A DNA stretch of 64,000 nt, from NCBI GenBank assembly GCA_014904845.1, contig MU119203.1, positions 310,001 to 374,000 on the forward strand, given 5' to 3'. The notes beneath the pieces were generated by a model, which saw only the letters and a program-made list of their open reading frames with translations, had not been told where the DNA came from and made no database searches. Source of the stretch: Acephala macrosclerotiorum. Lineage: Eukaryota > Ascomycota > Leotiomycetes > Helotiales > Mollisiaceae. Both the position numbers and the translations under genes were made by a program. Below are positions 45,285-56,667 of this stretch, piece by piece (position 1 is the stretch's first letter; every line of letters starts with the position of its first letter).

Positions 45285-46588
45285 CGCGAGAATTCAAGAA
45301 CGGAAGCAGCGCCCCAGGATTGGGGGCGCCTTCCGTTCAGAGTAGGTGCGCAACTAAGATATATCCAAGTTTGTGGACAATCGATGCTTGGGTGCAAAAT
45401 GATATTCGCGTTGATTCGAGGGCATGGCAGCAGTGCTGGGACGTGTCGTAGGGCTGACGGTCAGGCTGAGCTAAAAGTCCACAGCCACGCGTGTGATTAT
45501 TTAATGCGTCGCAACAGCCCACAATTAGCAGATATCGAAATATGGAGTGAACAAGTGCTCTGATATCGAAGAGGAGTGAATGGCATGAAAAGGAGGTCGA
45601 AGGAGGTGGTCAGATTTCTGAGGCTCTAGATGCCCGAGGGCGTACAGCAGTGTCCAGGGAGTGCTTGGATATTGGATATTGGACGAGCTCTCGTACAGTA
45701 AGCACGGGACAATCCAGGCAAAACGAGTACCGCCGTGTTGGAAACATACGCTCTGACAAGTTGTATGATTTGAATGCAAAGCACTAGAAGATTTGGGACT
45801 TTGCGGATAGAAATGGTCGGCCAAGTCGACAAATACTTGCTGAGCTGTTCGCGGCTGGCTGAGTGGAGCAAATGGAGGGGCAGAAAAAAAGTGAAGACGA
45901 CGGAAGGCCGGATGTCTCTTGAGATGCTGTGCACAAAAGCCGAGCACGACTTAACTTTGTGCACCATCGAGGTCCCGACATGGACAAATAGCAAGCCCCC
46001 GAGGAGGAGGAATGGAACCCATGATGCTCAGCTGGTTCACCCAATTTCCTAATCGTGCTTAGATAGATCCGGGCCTTCGGTGGAAGCACTTCCTCGCGTT
46101 GTCAGAACTCGGGTTCGGCCTGTCGAAGAATCCGTAAGCTACCAGAGCATAAAATGTTTCACTCTTATTCGATCGGCAGGCGGTTGTGATTTGCTGAAGC
46201 GCTGCACATACGGCAGATGGAGAACGAGGGGCGTGCAGCCTGCAGAGCAGAGCCAGGATGCCGACTCGTGGAGTTCAAACAAGGAGCCAAAAATGGAAAA
46301 GGAGGCAGGAGATCAGGGTTTTGACACGTGACTTGATTTAAACCTTCGAAACGACAGTCCAATAGGGAGGCCAGATATAAGGAGTACAATAACTTTAGTC
46401 AACCGTCCATCTCTGCGAGCCGGCCAACTTCAATTGAGCCAAGAAACGAAGCACGAGCTCTACGCCTTCTTTCCGGAAGCTATCCAATATGCAAGCTTAG
46501 AACGCCCGCATCGAATACATTTTTCCACCCTCACCGCTAATTTTGGCGCCTTTCTAGAAGAGCAGGAACTCCGATATCAGGCCTGATC
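45285..46588. other. Divergent intergenic region
   Basis: 1.3 kb between divergent genes; frames of up to 140 codons on the minus strand (45525-45947) lack motifs and overlap others, so I leave them out. Confidence 0.45.
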
Positions 46589-48016
46589 ATGCAGTCCTTG
46601 ACTCGGAATCTAGACCATCCCATTCGAAAGCTAATCGCGCTCTTTCTTTGCTGGAAGGCTATATTGTTGCTCGTGGCCTTATGTAGTCCTGGACCAGGTT
46701 ACGACACATCAAGCAGCCTTACAGAAGCAAGCCTTAGGAAAGACCTGCCAGTATTTCTTCGTCTTCTTATCCATAAATTGAAACGATGGGATGCAATTTA
46801 CTTCGTCAAGACTGCAGAACGAGGGTACCTATTTGAACAAGAATGGGCATTTGGATGGGGATTCACACGCGTCATAGCGTTTTGTACTGAGGGTAAGAAT
46901 TATATGTACCCCGCCTCCTGCCAAACTTACTGAGAAATGTAGTCCTGAGAAATGCCACACAACTTCATTATGAAGCGTTGGAAGCTTGTGTCGCAATCTC
47001 CGTTGCCCATATTGCACACCTGATCTCGGTCCTCCTGATCTTTGACCTTTCTTTGATTGTGTTCCCAAGATCTTCGCCAAGCTTCGCTTTTACCACTGCT
47101 CTACTCCAAATCATCTCTCCAGCAGGTCTTTTCCTCTCCTCGCCATACGCCGAAAGCTCTTGCGCTGCGTTGAGTTTTGCTGGCTGTTTATTGTTCGTCA
47201 AGAGCATCGGCCGGAATGGGCAGTCCACTGCAATTCAAGACTTGTATCTTTTGGTATCAGGAGTGTTATTTGGAATTGCCACAACCTTCCGCAGTAACGG
47301 CATTTTCAACGGCCTATTGTTATTCGAAGAAGCTCTCAGGACCCTTGCGATACTGCACTTCGATTTCCGAACAATAATCCTGCGTCGTCTCTTTGCTGCA
47401 GGTCTGGGAGGATTAAGTGTTTCTGCAGGCTTTCTGCTACCACAGTACATTGCCTATCGAGAATACTGTGGAAGTGTAGATAGCATTCCGAGAGAGTGGT
47501 GTCAAAGGACTTTCCCAAGTATTTACACCTTCATTCAGCACCATTATTGGTAAGTCTTGCAATCTAATCATGTCTGTGATTTCGACAGCCTCTGACATGA
47601 GTAGGAATGTGGGTCCTTTCCGTTACTGGACAGTATCAAACTTGCCACTCTTTGTACTCGCGACTCCAATGTTTGCTATCCTCATGGTCTCTGGAGTGTG
47701 GGCCATTCAATACATACCAGACCGAGGAAACGCACAGCCTGCAAAGTCTGTGAGAGAGAAGGAAAGCGAATTTTCAATTGGAAGAACTAGCGTACTCCGC
47801 AATATGGCCATCTCACAACTATTTCTGGTAGTTCTCACGCTGACCACTGCACACGTGCAGATTATCACAAGAATATCGTCTGCCTATCCTGTCTGGTTGT
47901 GGTATCTCTCAATGTCATCTGGACAAGGGAAAATTCTTGGCTTGTTTTCGAAATTTATGGTTCTGTATGGTATTGTACAAGGAGGGTTGTATGCATCGTT
48001 CCTACCTCCTGCGTAG
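46589..48016 (+). CDS. gpi18: GPI mannosyltransferase 2 (Gpi18/PIG-V)
   Basis: ER membrane enzyme that adds the second mannose to the GPI anchor from dolichol-phosphate-mannose. Three exons: 46589-46892, 46943-47549, 47605-48016; introns 50 and 55 bp; total 1323 nt, 440 residues, the usual size. Family marks: the lumenal RWDAIYFVKTAERGYLFEQEWAFGWG block with the HWD-like WD pair, LLQIISPAGLFLSSPYAES, GVLFGIATTFRSNGIFNG, and PREWCQRTFPSIYTFIQHHYWNVGPFRYWT. About eight hydrophobic segments are visible. The C-terminus is FMVLYGIVQGGLYASFLPPA. Confidence 0.95.
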
Positions 48017-48670
48017 AGAACGTTTAGAACTTGGAATGGAATGAAGTACTCGGACAGCTGTATTGTCTCGTTAAGTCTGAATGTAACCTTGACCTTCTCA
48101 GCTTGTACAATGAAAAGCCTTAGTAATGGCCAATCGAGAGTTGAGACTCGAAATTCCAAGATGATTGGAAGGTTTGACGAGGGCGTACAATAGTAGGTTG
48201 TAACACGGCAAGGTCCCGACTGGATCAACAGTTCATGTGTTTAGATTCTGATCGTCTAGACATATGTAGACACATCTGGACATCAAGAAGACTAAAGAAA
48301 CCCCAAAAGCCTTCAAAAGTAAGTCATCCGTAGTAGGAAGGAGGCCCATCCGAAGTCGGTCCGAAAGTGTTAAAAGACCCCGCGAACGCGCTAATTCGCT
48401 TCGTCGCGTCTGTCTTGGAGATTGCAAGACAAAATTGAAGACGATCTCCCGAGGCCATAAACCTTTCATCCCCAATCGCACAAACATATTCAGCGCAAGT
48501 TATCTAAGATTGAGCCCGCTGGCTCGACCTTGAGCACAAACTACTTATCTGTGAAGAAGACATCGACAATACCTTCTTTTCCAGATAAAGACGACCAGAT
48601 CTGCAAGCTTTTAGCTTTAGCCAACGCTTGAGCGCACTCGTCCGCCAAAGCTATCAAGCCAACCACGCCC
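48017..48670. other. Intergenic region
   Basis: 3' flank of gpi18 and promoter of the YTH gene; nothing else recognised. Confidence 0.5.
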
Positions 48671-51600
48671 ATGTGGCCTAACGGTTTTGGGTCCAATGGT
48701 GGTCCCTTCTCAAATAACTTCAATCAAGATGATTACCATCAGTTGTACGGTAGTGGTTCTCTTGGCCCGCAGTACTTCGATCAACAGGGCATGATGCAGC
48801 TCGACAAACCCAATGGCGAGGAACTCATGGATGGAGATTATGAACCTGAACTCGGTTTCACCAATAATCTCAATGCCTTTGCCCAGAACCATAGCATCAA
48901 CGCCCAAGTAAGTGTTTGCGGACTTCGATGCCAGACTGGCTGTTGTCGATTCGATCACAGCTGACATCCACACCTCTGCTCAGTTCCCATCATCACCATT
49001 TGTCCCTCATGAAGCTGTCCAGCCTGCCACTCCACCAGTCAACCCGCGCGATCCTCAAATGAATGCTAGAGCTGCAGAGTTGAAGGCACAATTGCTCAAG
49101 AAAAGAAAGGAGCGAGCCAATTCTGCAACCCCCCCAGTTCCCACCTTGGGCTCAGCGGCTAAGCAAGCAGTACGACCAGAGGCTTTAAACTCAATCCTCG
49201 GGTCCCTCAACATCCCCAAATCAACTGACGAAAAGCATGAGCAGGATTTGAACGATCTTATCTCACAGTATTCCACATCGAAGCCCTCCACTGGCGCAGC
49301 TGTTAAAGAAGAAAAGAAAGCTAGCAATATCCCCAGCGTCCAACAAATTCCTCCTAAGTCAGCTACTCCCGCAAAGTCACAAGCACTGGCTGCGAACATT
49401 ACAAAGCCTGCCAATCAAGGAAAGCCTCTTGGCAACGAAACGAATGGGAAGACACTTGGGAGCAGACATACGAGTAACGGTTCAGTCTCTGAGGGCGAAA
49501 TATTTGAAGATACCATACCCACCGAAGCACCATCCTCCTCCGCACAATCGAAGGAAGTAAAGCAAGCACAAAATAAGAATATGAACAAGATGTCCAGATC
49601 TTCTGAGCAAACATCCCGCAATTCTCGAGAGGGACAGAACGGCAAGCCAGCATATACTCGGGCTCCTCGCGAAGAGCCTCGCCGCCGAACTCCTCCCACA
49701 AGTCCCAAGGGTCAGCAGCTCTCAAATAGTCGTGGTGACCGCCGTGAGGAAGTCAACTCACGTAAGGAGAATAGGAACCAAGTAGACCCCAAGGTTGAAC
49801 AAAAGCCTCACAGTGAAGCAGAGAAGCCACTTCAACCTCGTCAGGATCTACGCGAAGAAGCCAACCAACAACCACAGACCAATGGTGCACTTGCTCGTGT
49901 TGAACCTCTCAGACAATCCCGAGAACAAGTCGTTCCTTCTCTCGATGATATACTTCCACATGACGAAGACCTCCGAGAGTGGCTAGCCATCACCGGATTC
50001 TTCAACGAACCATACAGAAAGAAAATTCTGAACCGTCGTCGAGCAATTGCAGCTTTAGATGCTCAACGTGACAAGTTGTTGGCAGAAATGGAAATTGAGG
50101 AAAGAGGCGGTATTCCTGCTCCCGCGCTTGCTCAGCCATCGGTTGCATCTATGTTGCCCCCTCCGATCCCTAATAAATTAGGAGGTCGGGCCGAATCTGT
50201 CCCAGCACCAGCAACATTGGCCGTTGAATCTCAGCGTGTCGTTTCTAACAAGCGTCCATATAGCGAAGTCCAGGATGTCCGAGATGCCCCCGTTGCCGAA
50301 AAGACTCCTCGCATCGAAGAGAAGAGCACACCTCAGCGAGCTAAGGATGACGAAGAGGTCGACCACCGACGCCCACGTTCCAGTGGTTTCGACTCAAGCC
50401 GTCGCTTTTCTGCTTCTCGCCGCGATGATGAAGACCCATTCCGCCACCGATATGAAGGCAGAGGCCGAAGCCGGGAACGTGATGTCTCACCCGGTCGTCG
50501 AGCCTACGAGAATAGACCTCCTGCAAGATACCATGAGGAGCACGCCTATGACCGAAATGACTTCCGCGATCAGGGATACTCGTCTTATAGAAGCAACAAA
50601 CCCTTTGATCCCGATTATCGCGGTCGTGGTCGTGGCGGTCGTGGTAGTGGCAGAGGCCGTGGAGATCCTCGTGATCAGCGTGAATACCAGCCTGGTCCGG
50701 ATTTCAAGAACGACGCCGGCTTTGGATCAAGAATTGCGAACAACAAACCTTACCGCGACTTGAAAGGCTTTGAGAAAGGAGGACGTGGAGGTCCGTGAAA
50801 GTCCCCTTCTTATCAAACATCAACCCCGTCCTGGTACCTCATCTGTTTTGTTTACCGATTGCACCTGTCGACTACACCCCACATTTTTTGGTGTAAAACA
50901 CCACAAAACTTGTTAAAGATACCTATTTGAGTAATGCATTCTTGGATTTCCAAGAATGAAGTACTAGTACTTGTATCATGATTGTCAATACCACCCCTTT
51001 ATCCAAAACTTCCATTTGCTTCAATTTGATTTTGTGATTGTGTGTGAGACGGGTCCCTGAAAGAAAGGTAGTCGTTAACGTAAACAGACACCAGATACTT
51101 CATCGTAAAATCCTTCAATGAGGAGAATGTCTTGAAATGCATTGAAGACGTAAGTCTCCCTTTCGATGAGACCTGAAATCTTGGACTTTGTCTAATGCTG
51201 GCAGTCTGTCTGGACGACTCAAGTCCAAAATGGGGATGTGTTTAAGGAGGCATTTGAGACGTGTAAGAATGTCATCTTAGTCTTCTCGATAAACAAGAGT
51301 CGTGCATTTCAAGGATACGTAAGCGCTCATTCCCTAGCTACCTTTGCTGTTGATCTTAAACATCTCAGGCCCGAATGGAATCTCTTCCTGGATCTGTGGA
51401 AGTTCCTGACTGGCAAAGGTCAATCAATTGGGAAAGCACTGGTGCTTTTAGAGTGAAGGTAAGATTTCTTGGGATGCCTAATACTACTTTCACATGTCAC
51501 CACCCATCTCACCGTCTCTTCCTTTGCTCTGCTTCCTACCACCTCCTGTCAGAACAAGAAATACTAATTTTCGAATCTTCTAGTGGCTCGTGATCTGCTC

Positions 51601-51799
51601 CACTCGCTTCCACCGCGTCGGCCACCTCAAGAACAAATTCAACGAAAACCAAGCAGTCCTAATCGGAAAAGACGGCCAAGAAATTGAAGAAAGATGTGGC
51701 GCCGCCCTTATCGACTTGATTGACGAAGAAGCAGACCAAGCTCTCGGTGGCCGAGGTTGGGATAACACCGAAGATAGGCACTGGGCCGATCAATACTGA
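48671..51799 (+). CDS. YTH-domain RNA-binding protein (probable m6A reader)
   Basis: Six exons: 48671-48907, 48984-50790, 51088-51149, 51205-51318, 51369-51458, 51584-51799; introns 76, 297, 55, 50 and 125 bp; total 2526 nt, 841 residues. The long N-terminal part is disordered (start MWPNGFGSNGGPF), with a short conserved helical module LDDILPHDEDLREWLAITGFF (middle of exon 2). An Arg/Ser/Asp-rich stretch and RGRGRGGRGSGRGRG follow. The YTH domain begins at residue 682: DTRYFIVKSFNEENVLKC, SVWTTQVQNGDVFKEAF, NVILVFSINKSRAFQGYARM, INWESTGAFRVKWLV, ICSTRFHRVGHLKN. Trp in SVW, PDWQ and INWE are candidate methyl-adenine cage residues. The 297-bp intron (50791-51087) has a weak GTCCGT donor; reading through it stops at 50796. 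Confidence 0.92.
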
Positions 51800-51805
51800 G
51801 CTGAA

Positions 51806-51985
51806 ATTGAAAAGAATATACGTTGCTCTCTAGCAGAGGCTTAAAAATTGGAGCTTGAAACTTGGAGATGTTCCGAGAATGGACATCGGACACTCTTTTA
51901 CGAGACACGGTGAAGACACATGGGATCCAGATGATCAACACCGAGATTGAAAAGAACATACGTTGCTCTATAGCAGAGGCTTAAA
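51806..51985 (+). repeat. 140-bp tandem duplication in the YTH 3' region
   Basis: A 40-bp block at 51806-51845 recurs at 51946-51985 with 38 of 40 bases identical (shared core ATACGTTGCTCT and AGCAGAGGCTTAAA). The following DNA also matches loosely (TTTTACGAGACACGG against CGTTTACGAGTCGCG), so the unit is about 140 bp. It lies just after the stop codon, probably in the 3' UTR. Confidence 0.8.
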
Positions 51986-51999
51986 CTGGTGATGCACCA

Positions 52000-52468
52000 G
52001 ATGGACAATCGTTTACGAGTCGCGATGATTACGGTTTCCAAAGCAGTCGTGCACATACTGTTTAATGGCAGAGCTCGACATACTTCAAATTGTAATTGCT
52101 TATTTAATGCATTGTACCTTCATTTCGAATGTCGTAGTCTACCAATGTGTGAACTTTGAAACACCGACGCATCTCAATGCTCGGAACAGCTCTCAACCTC
52201 TTCGTGCAGTCACGTGGACTTATAAGTCATAGACATATTTACCATTTCTCGAGCTCTTTACTGAGCCAAAGAATCTGGGCACTCAATAATGTTCAATTGC
52301 GCAATATATCTAAGTTGACTTAAGGTGTGGACATCTGGGATAACTAGTGTCACGTGAATATCCGTCTGAATCTGGAAGTCAAGGTGGGGGCTTCAAAAAA
52401 AACAACATCAATTAAGCTCAACATCTCAATCCAAAGATCGCAAAGCTTATCAGCATCCATGTAGGGCA
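52000..52468. other. Intergenic region
   Basis: Promoter side of the regulator gene; A-rich just before the start, no gene seen. Confidence 0.45.
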
Positions 52469-54058
52469 ATGACCAAGGACAGTACCATAAGCAAGCATCA
52501 ACGCTCGCACACCGGTTGTGATCGGTGCAAACGACGAAGGCAAAAATGTGATGAACAGAGGCCTCAGTGCGGACGCTGCTCCAAGGCCGGCATTGCGTGC
52601 GAATATTCTGTCAATCTGCGCTGGGGTGGACGTGCCTTTGACCGTTCACGGTTTGGAGAGTGTTTGAAAGGCGGAGCGAGAAGAGTCTCTGGAGACAGTG
52701 AGTCTAGTCCAGTCTTGCTCCGAATACTGCTGATGGTTGAAACAGAACAAGAGTTTGTTTATACTGGCTCGTGCTCGCTACAGGATGTATCAAACCCCAT
52801 ACCGAAAACGATACAGGTATTCCCGTCACTGTCAATGTCGGAAGAACGCTTGCTATTTCACTTCACTTCCGAAGCGTCAAGAGTCACATGCTGCAGTCCC
52901 CATGTGTAGACGGAATTATGCTTGTTGATTGTGCCAATGGCAGTCGAGTCACCAGCTTTGATGAATGCAACATTAGCCTGGGCAGCACTGCACAGTATCT
53001 CATCTCGTGGCAGAATTCCTGGAAGGACTATGTCCGAGTCTAATCAGATCATCGCCAACTTCAAGACAAAGAGCATCGAACATCTGAGAAAGGAATTGCA
53101 AGCTCCAAATCCGTGTTCCATCGATGTCCTACTTGCTACTGTACGAACATTGTGTCAATGCGAGATTCATTCTGGCAGTGATCAGCTCAGTACTTGGCGT
53201 GTACATATCAGAGGAGCTAAGGCATTGATGAATACCATTGAGCACTCATGGGCAGCTTCGACTGCACCTCCAAGGCTCCTCTGTCGGTGGTACGCCTCCT
53301 TAGACTCTTTGGCCCTTCTCGCACCCTCAGAAAATTCCACTGGAAATGACAGTTGGGATGTGGAGATCGAGAATTCTGGTGAAGATGGAGTCTACCTCGA
53401 CGACTATAACGGTTACGCGACCGACCTTTCGCATCTCCTTGGCAGAATTGGAAAGTCCATAGCAACCCAGAGACGGCAAAAAAGTGCAATCAACGGGGAC
53501 ATTATCACCGCAGAAGCCGACACCCTTGAAGCAGCCGTCTTCCGAATCATGGAACGAGACAATTCGGCATCACCGGTGTTTTACCAAGGAGTTCTCGATA
53601 AGCTTACTCCACAATCAATACAGGATTATGCCTGGTGCAACCAAGCATACCAACACACTGCGTTAATACACATTCGCCGGCGTCTGCGAAGACTACCTAG
53701 TAACGCCCAAGACATCCAGGACTCAGTCAAGACCATCATCGAATGCGTCCGTTCGATTGCACCATCCTATGGGCTCTCGCCCACGATCGTGTTGACGACA
53801 CCACTGTTCACTGCTGGATGTGAAGCTCTAGGACAAGACCGAGTGACCATCAAGGAGCTGCTGGTCCAGCTTCATGAATCTCTGAAGATTCGCAACATCA
53901 AGCTTGCTTTAGAGGTGTTGGAAAATTATTGGGGGAGCTGTGACGTGGATGAGGAAATTGAGACGGTTCTCCGTATGTATATTTCACGGGCTGAATATAT
54001 TCTATTGCTGATCATCTACATCTTAGGTCGCCAAAATTGGGACTTTATTCCTTATTGA
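52469..54058 (+). pseudogene. Zn2Cys6 fungal transcription factor with one in-frame stop
   Basis: Exons by splice signals: 52469-52697, 52746-53972, 54027-54058; introns 48 and 54 bp; total 1488 nt, 496 codons. The binuclear zinc cluster is complete: Cys17, 20, 27, 34, 37 and 44 in the spacing C-x2-C-x6-C-x6-C-x2-C-x6-C (CDRCKRRRQKC start). The rest fits the Fungal_trans_2 family: LLFHFTSEASRV, LLIVPMAVESPALMNATLAWAALH, a long helical middle, and an end RRQNWDFIPY. A single TAG at 52907-52909, between SPHV and TELCLLIVPM, closes the frame; it would be CAG (Gln) before one C-to-T change. The frame is the same on both sides and no intron fits. Either a recent null allele, a base error, or readthrough. 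Probable local regulator of the MFS/P450/amine oxidase set. Confidence 0.7.
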
Positions 54059-54212
54059 TACAGAAAATTGCCACCTTTCAATTTCTGGGTATATACTTAG
54101 TCTGTTCGATGGAGTTATGAACTCGCCTCAACTCGAATCAGACAATAGATTTTTTGATAATCTAGTCTCGTATGCTGCGGTAGCCGCTTTTGGAATCGAC
54201 TATTATCCCATA

Positions 54213-56012
54213 TTATCGTTCAACATGGTCTGCGAAACCTAGATCCATTGGCCGACGTAGGTTTGGTCCGTACTTTTGCAGTATAAAGTACGCTGGGATA
54301 ATTCCAAAGGTACAAATGATTGCTTGGGCCGAGAATGTCCGGGTATATCCTGACCAATTGTTAGCTGCGGAGGTGAATCTAGCGATCGGTACTACCTGAT
54401 TTCTCCACCCAGTCATTGATGAACCAGGGATTTATGAATGCTGACATCTGCAGATGCACTTAGTTACTTTGTTCAAAATTCTTCGAAGATACACCTACAT
54501 TGATGATCACGGTATAGAATGTGATGACTTCCATCGCATGTTCCGGGTAGTTGTCAACGATGTATGTTGACAAAACTGTGTTGCCGACTTGAAGACCGGC
54601 AGCATCTGGTCCGCGTCAGCAAAGTTCGAACAAAGCATCAAGACAATACGAACATAAGAAAAATGCAACCTGGCCGGTCATCCAATGCCATTCGCGATCA
54701 ATCGACAATCCCCAAACAATTAGCCCGATAGATGAGACAACAGCAGCCGGATATCCCAACCAAAGTCGCATTTCAGGAAGTCTCTTGCCGCCGTTCTCTA
54801 ATGTCAGTCGCCTCACGATCCAGTCACTCAGCCTACCAGAGCAAAATATCTCCGCCACGACAACACCGACGATTAGGCCCAAGAAGAAGAGGCCTTGGAT
54901 CTGAAGTTTATAATCGTAGTATGCCGCTGGTTCCATGGTCAGGAGAGAGCACACCCTATCTCGTCAGCTCCGTCAATCAGGTATCCTAAATCGACAACTT
55001 ACCACCAGTAGTGGAAGAACACATATGCCAGCGTGCTCAGAACTATGGTCGGGTATGACCAGATCAAACAAAATTGTACTGCAGTCACATACGGCTTCGG
55101 ATGTGGAATTCCAGGTACCTTCAGGAAATTAAGGAATCCAAGCTGTTTAGTCTTCTTGATCGATGCGACTTCAACATTCTCGCCTTCATTTTGAAGAATA
55201 GAATCTTGTTCGTATAAGGCTATAAGACTTCTAGGAAATAGTGTTTCGTGGAGGAGGGCCAATTCCAGGACGAGGAGTACAGCGAACAGCATCGTTACGT
55301 GATAGGCGATCCAGTACTGGTCAACAGTAGCAAGAAATCCCCCGACTACTCAACGTCAGCTCTTGAGAACGGCTCTGGGGAATCTATACTGACCCAAGCC
55401 CCCTACCAATGTCCCCATGTTTGCAGACATCGCCCAAAGTCCGACTCGAAATCCACGTTCATGCTCCCATGAAATGTCGTTGACGATGCTCAGCCCGACA
55501 TTTGCAGCAGGACCAATACCAAAACCTTGAAAGAATCTGGCAGCCAAGTATCCTCCGAAGCTTATCCCATGGATGGATGTACAGCCGCTCGATATCAGCG
55601 CAATTGTGGTTCCCAGAATCATCACAATTCGACGACCATAAATATCAGCCAGAGCCGAGCATACCCACGGCCCTGCGGCGAGACCTAGAGCAGGGATGGC
55701 GAAGGTCCAATTTACTTGAGAATACGTCGCATCGAACTGGACTTGCAGGAGACTGAAAGATGGGACAGGAGCAGTCGTGAAGTACGTCAACATGAAGTAG
55801 GAAAAGCAGACGATGGCGACGATTGTGTATTTCTGGGCGTTCGACCAGTTGAGAGGGTCCATGGGGTCTGCGGTAGGCGTCGGTACCAGCAATTTCCCGA
55901 ACTTGTCAACTCGAGCATTGTGAAGGACTCCGGCTTCTCTGTCGAGACTAGTGTCCTTTTGGAGGGACGACGTCTTCTCGGAAGCGCTGGATTGGATTCC
56001 TTCGGAAGGCAT
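54213..56012 (-). CDS. MFS transporter (DHA1-like, 12 TM)
   Basis: Proton-coupled plasma-membrane transporter. Six exons: 56012-55394, 55345-55003, 54955-54654, 54605-54499, 54447-54396, 54349-54213; introns of 46-51 bp, several with GCTGAC branch sites; total 1560 nt, 519 residues. Marks: the pre-TM1 fungal signature DPMDPLNWSNAQKY, TM1 TIVAIVCFSYFMLTYF, loop 2-3 motif ALADIYGRR, ARFFQGFGIGPAANVG with the Gly-rich TM5 pattern, a long central loop, then YAAGLQVGNTVLSTYIVDNYPEHAMEV in the second half. The start at 56012 (MPSEGIQSS) is preferred; an in-frame ATG exists at 56090. Substrate cannot be told from sequence. Divergent from the P450 gene. Confidence 0.92.
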
Positions 56013-56667
56013 GATGTCGCTGACTGAGAAAGAACCTGACTTCCTGTGGAAAAATTTGGTCAGAAGAAGTTCAGCAGGCTTGGCGAACATCCACTCTCAA
56101 GAATTGAGTGACCTGCCAGTATTGCCACACTAAATCCGTAGGGGAGATGAGGTTCTTTATATCCTTGGCGTCCCCCGCCCTCTTATCAATTCACGACTCG
56201 GCCCCTGCCGGATTCTTGACACCTTTTTATCTTATCACCGTGTCGACATCCAGACGAACGAATTCTCGAGTTCCAGGAGGCGATATTTCTCTTGAAGTTT
56301 CCCTGATCGTTCTAGCGCATCGACTGCAGATGCTCCTTCAAGTTTAACGTACTTCACCCCACTTTTGGCTTGGGACCATCCCGTGGGCCAAGGACTGTCT
56401 TTCCACTTATTCGACCAACAAGAATCGTCTTCCGAATGCTTATCTTGACGATGGAACTTCAGAAATTGCACGAGTGTCTTTTGGAAATTTATATCATCAA
56501 CTTGAAAAGCTCCTATCTCCTGCACTTTCTCTTTTGGGGTAGGACATCATCTGACACACCACGGACTGAACTTTCCTTTGAATATTTATGAGGAGCTTTA
56601 AGGACTTCATCTTGTGTATCAAATTAGACGCATTTTGCACTCAGACGTTCCACTTGCCAGGGACAAG
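56013..56667. promoter_or_regulatory. Divergent promoter region, MFS transporter/P450
   Basis: 655 bp between opposed start codons of the transporter and the P450, suited to joint regulation. Isolated CGG triplets occur, but I found no convincing inverted CGG pair for a Zn2Cys6 factor. Confidence 0.45.
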
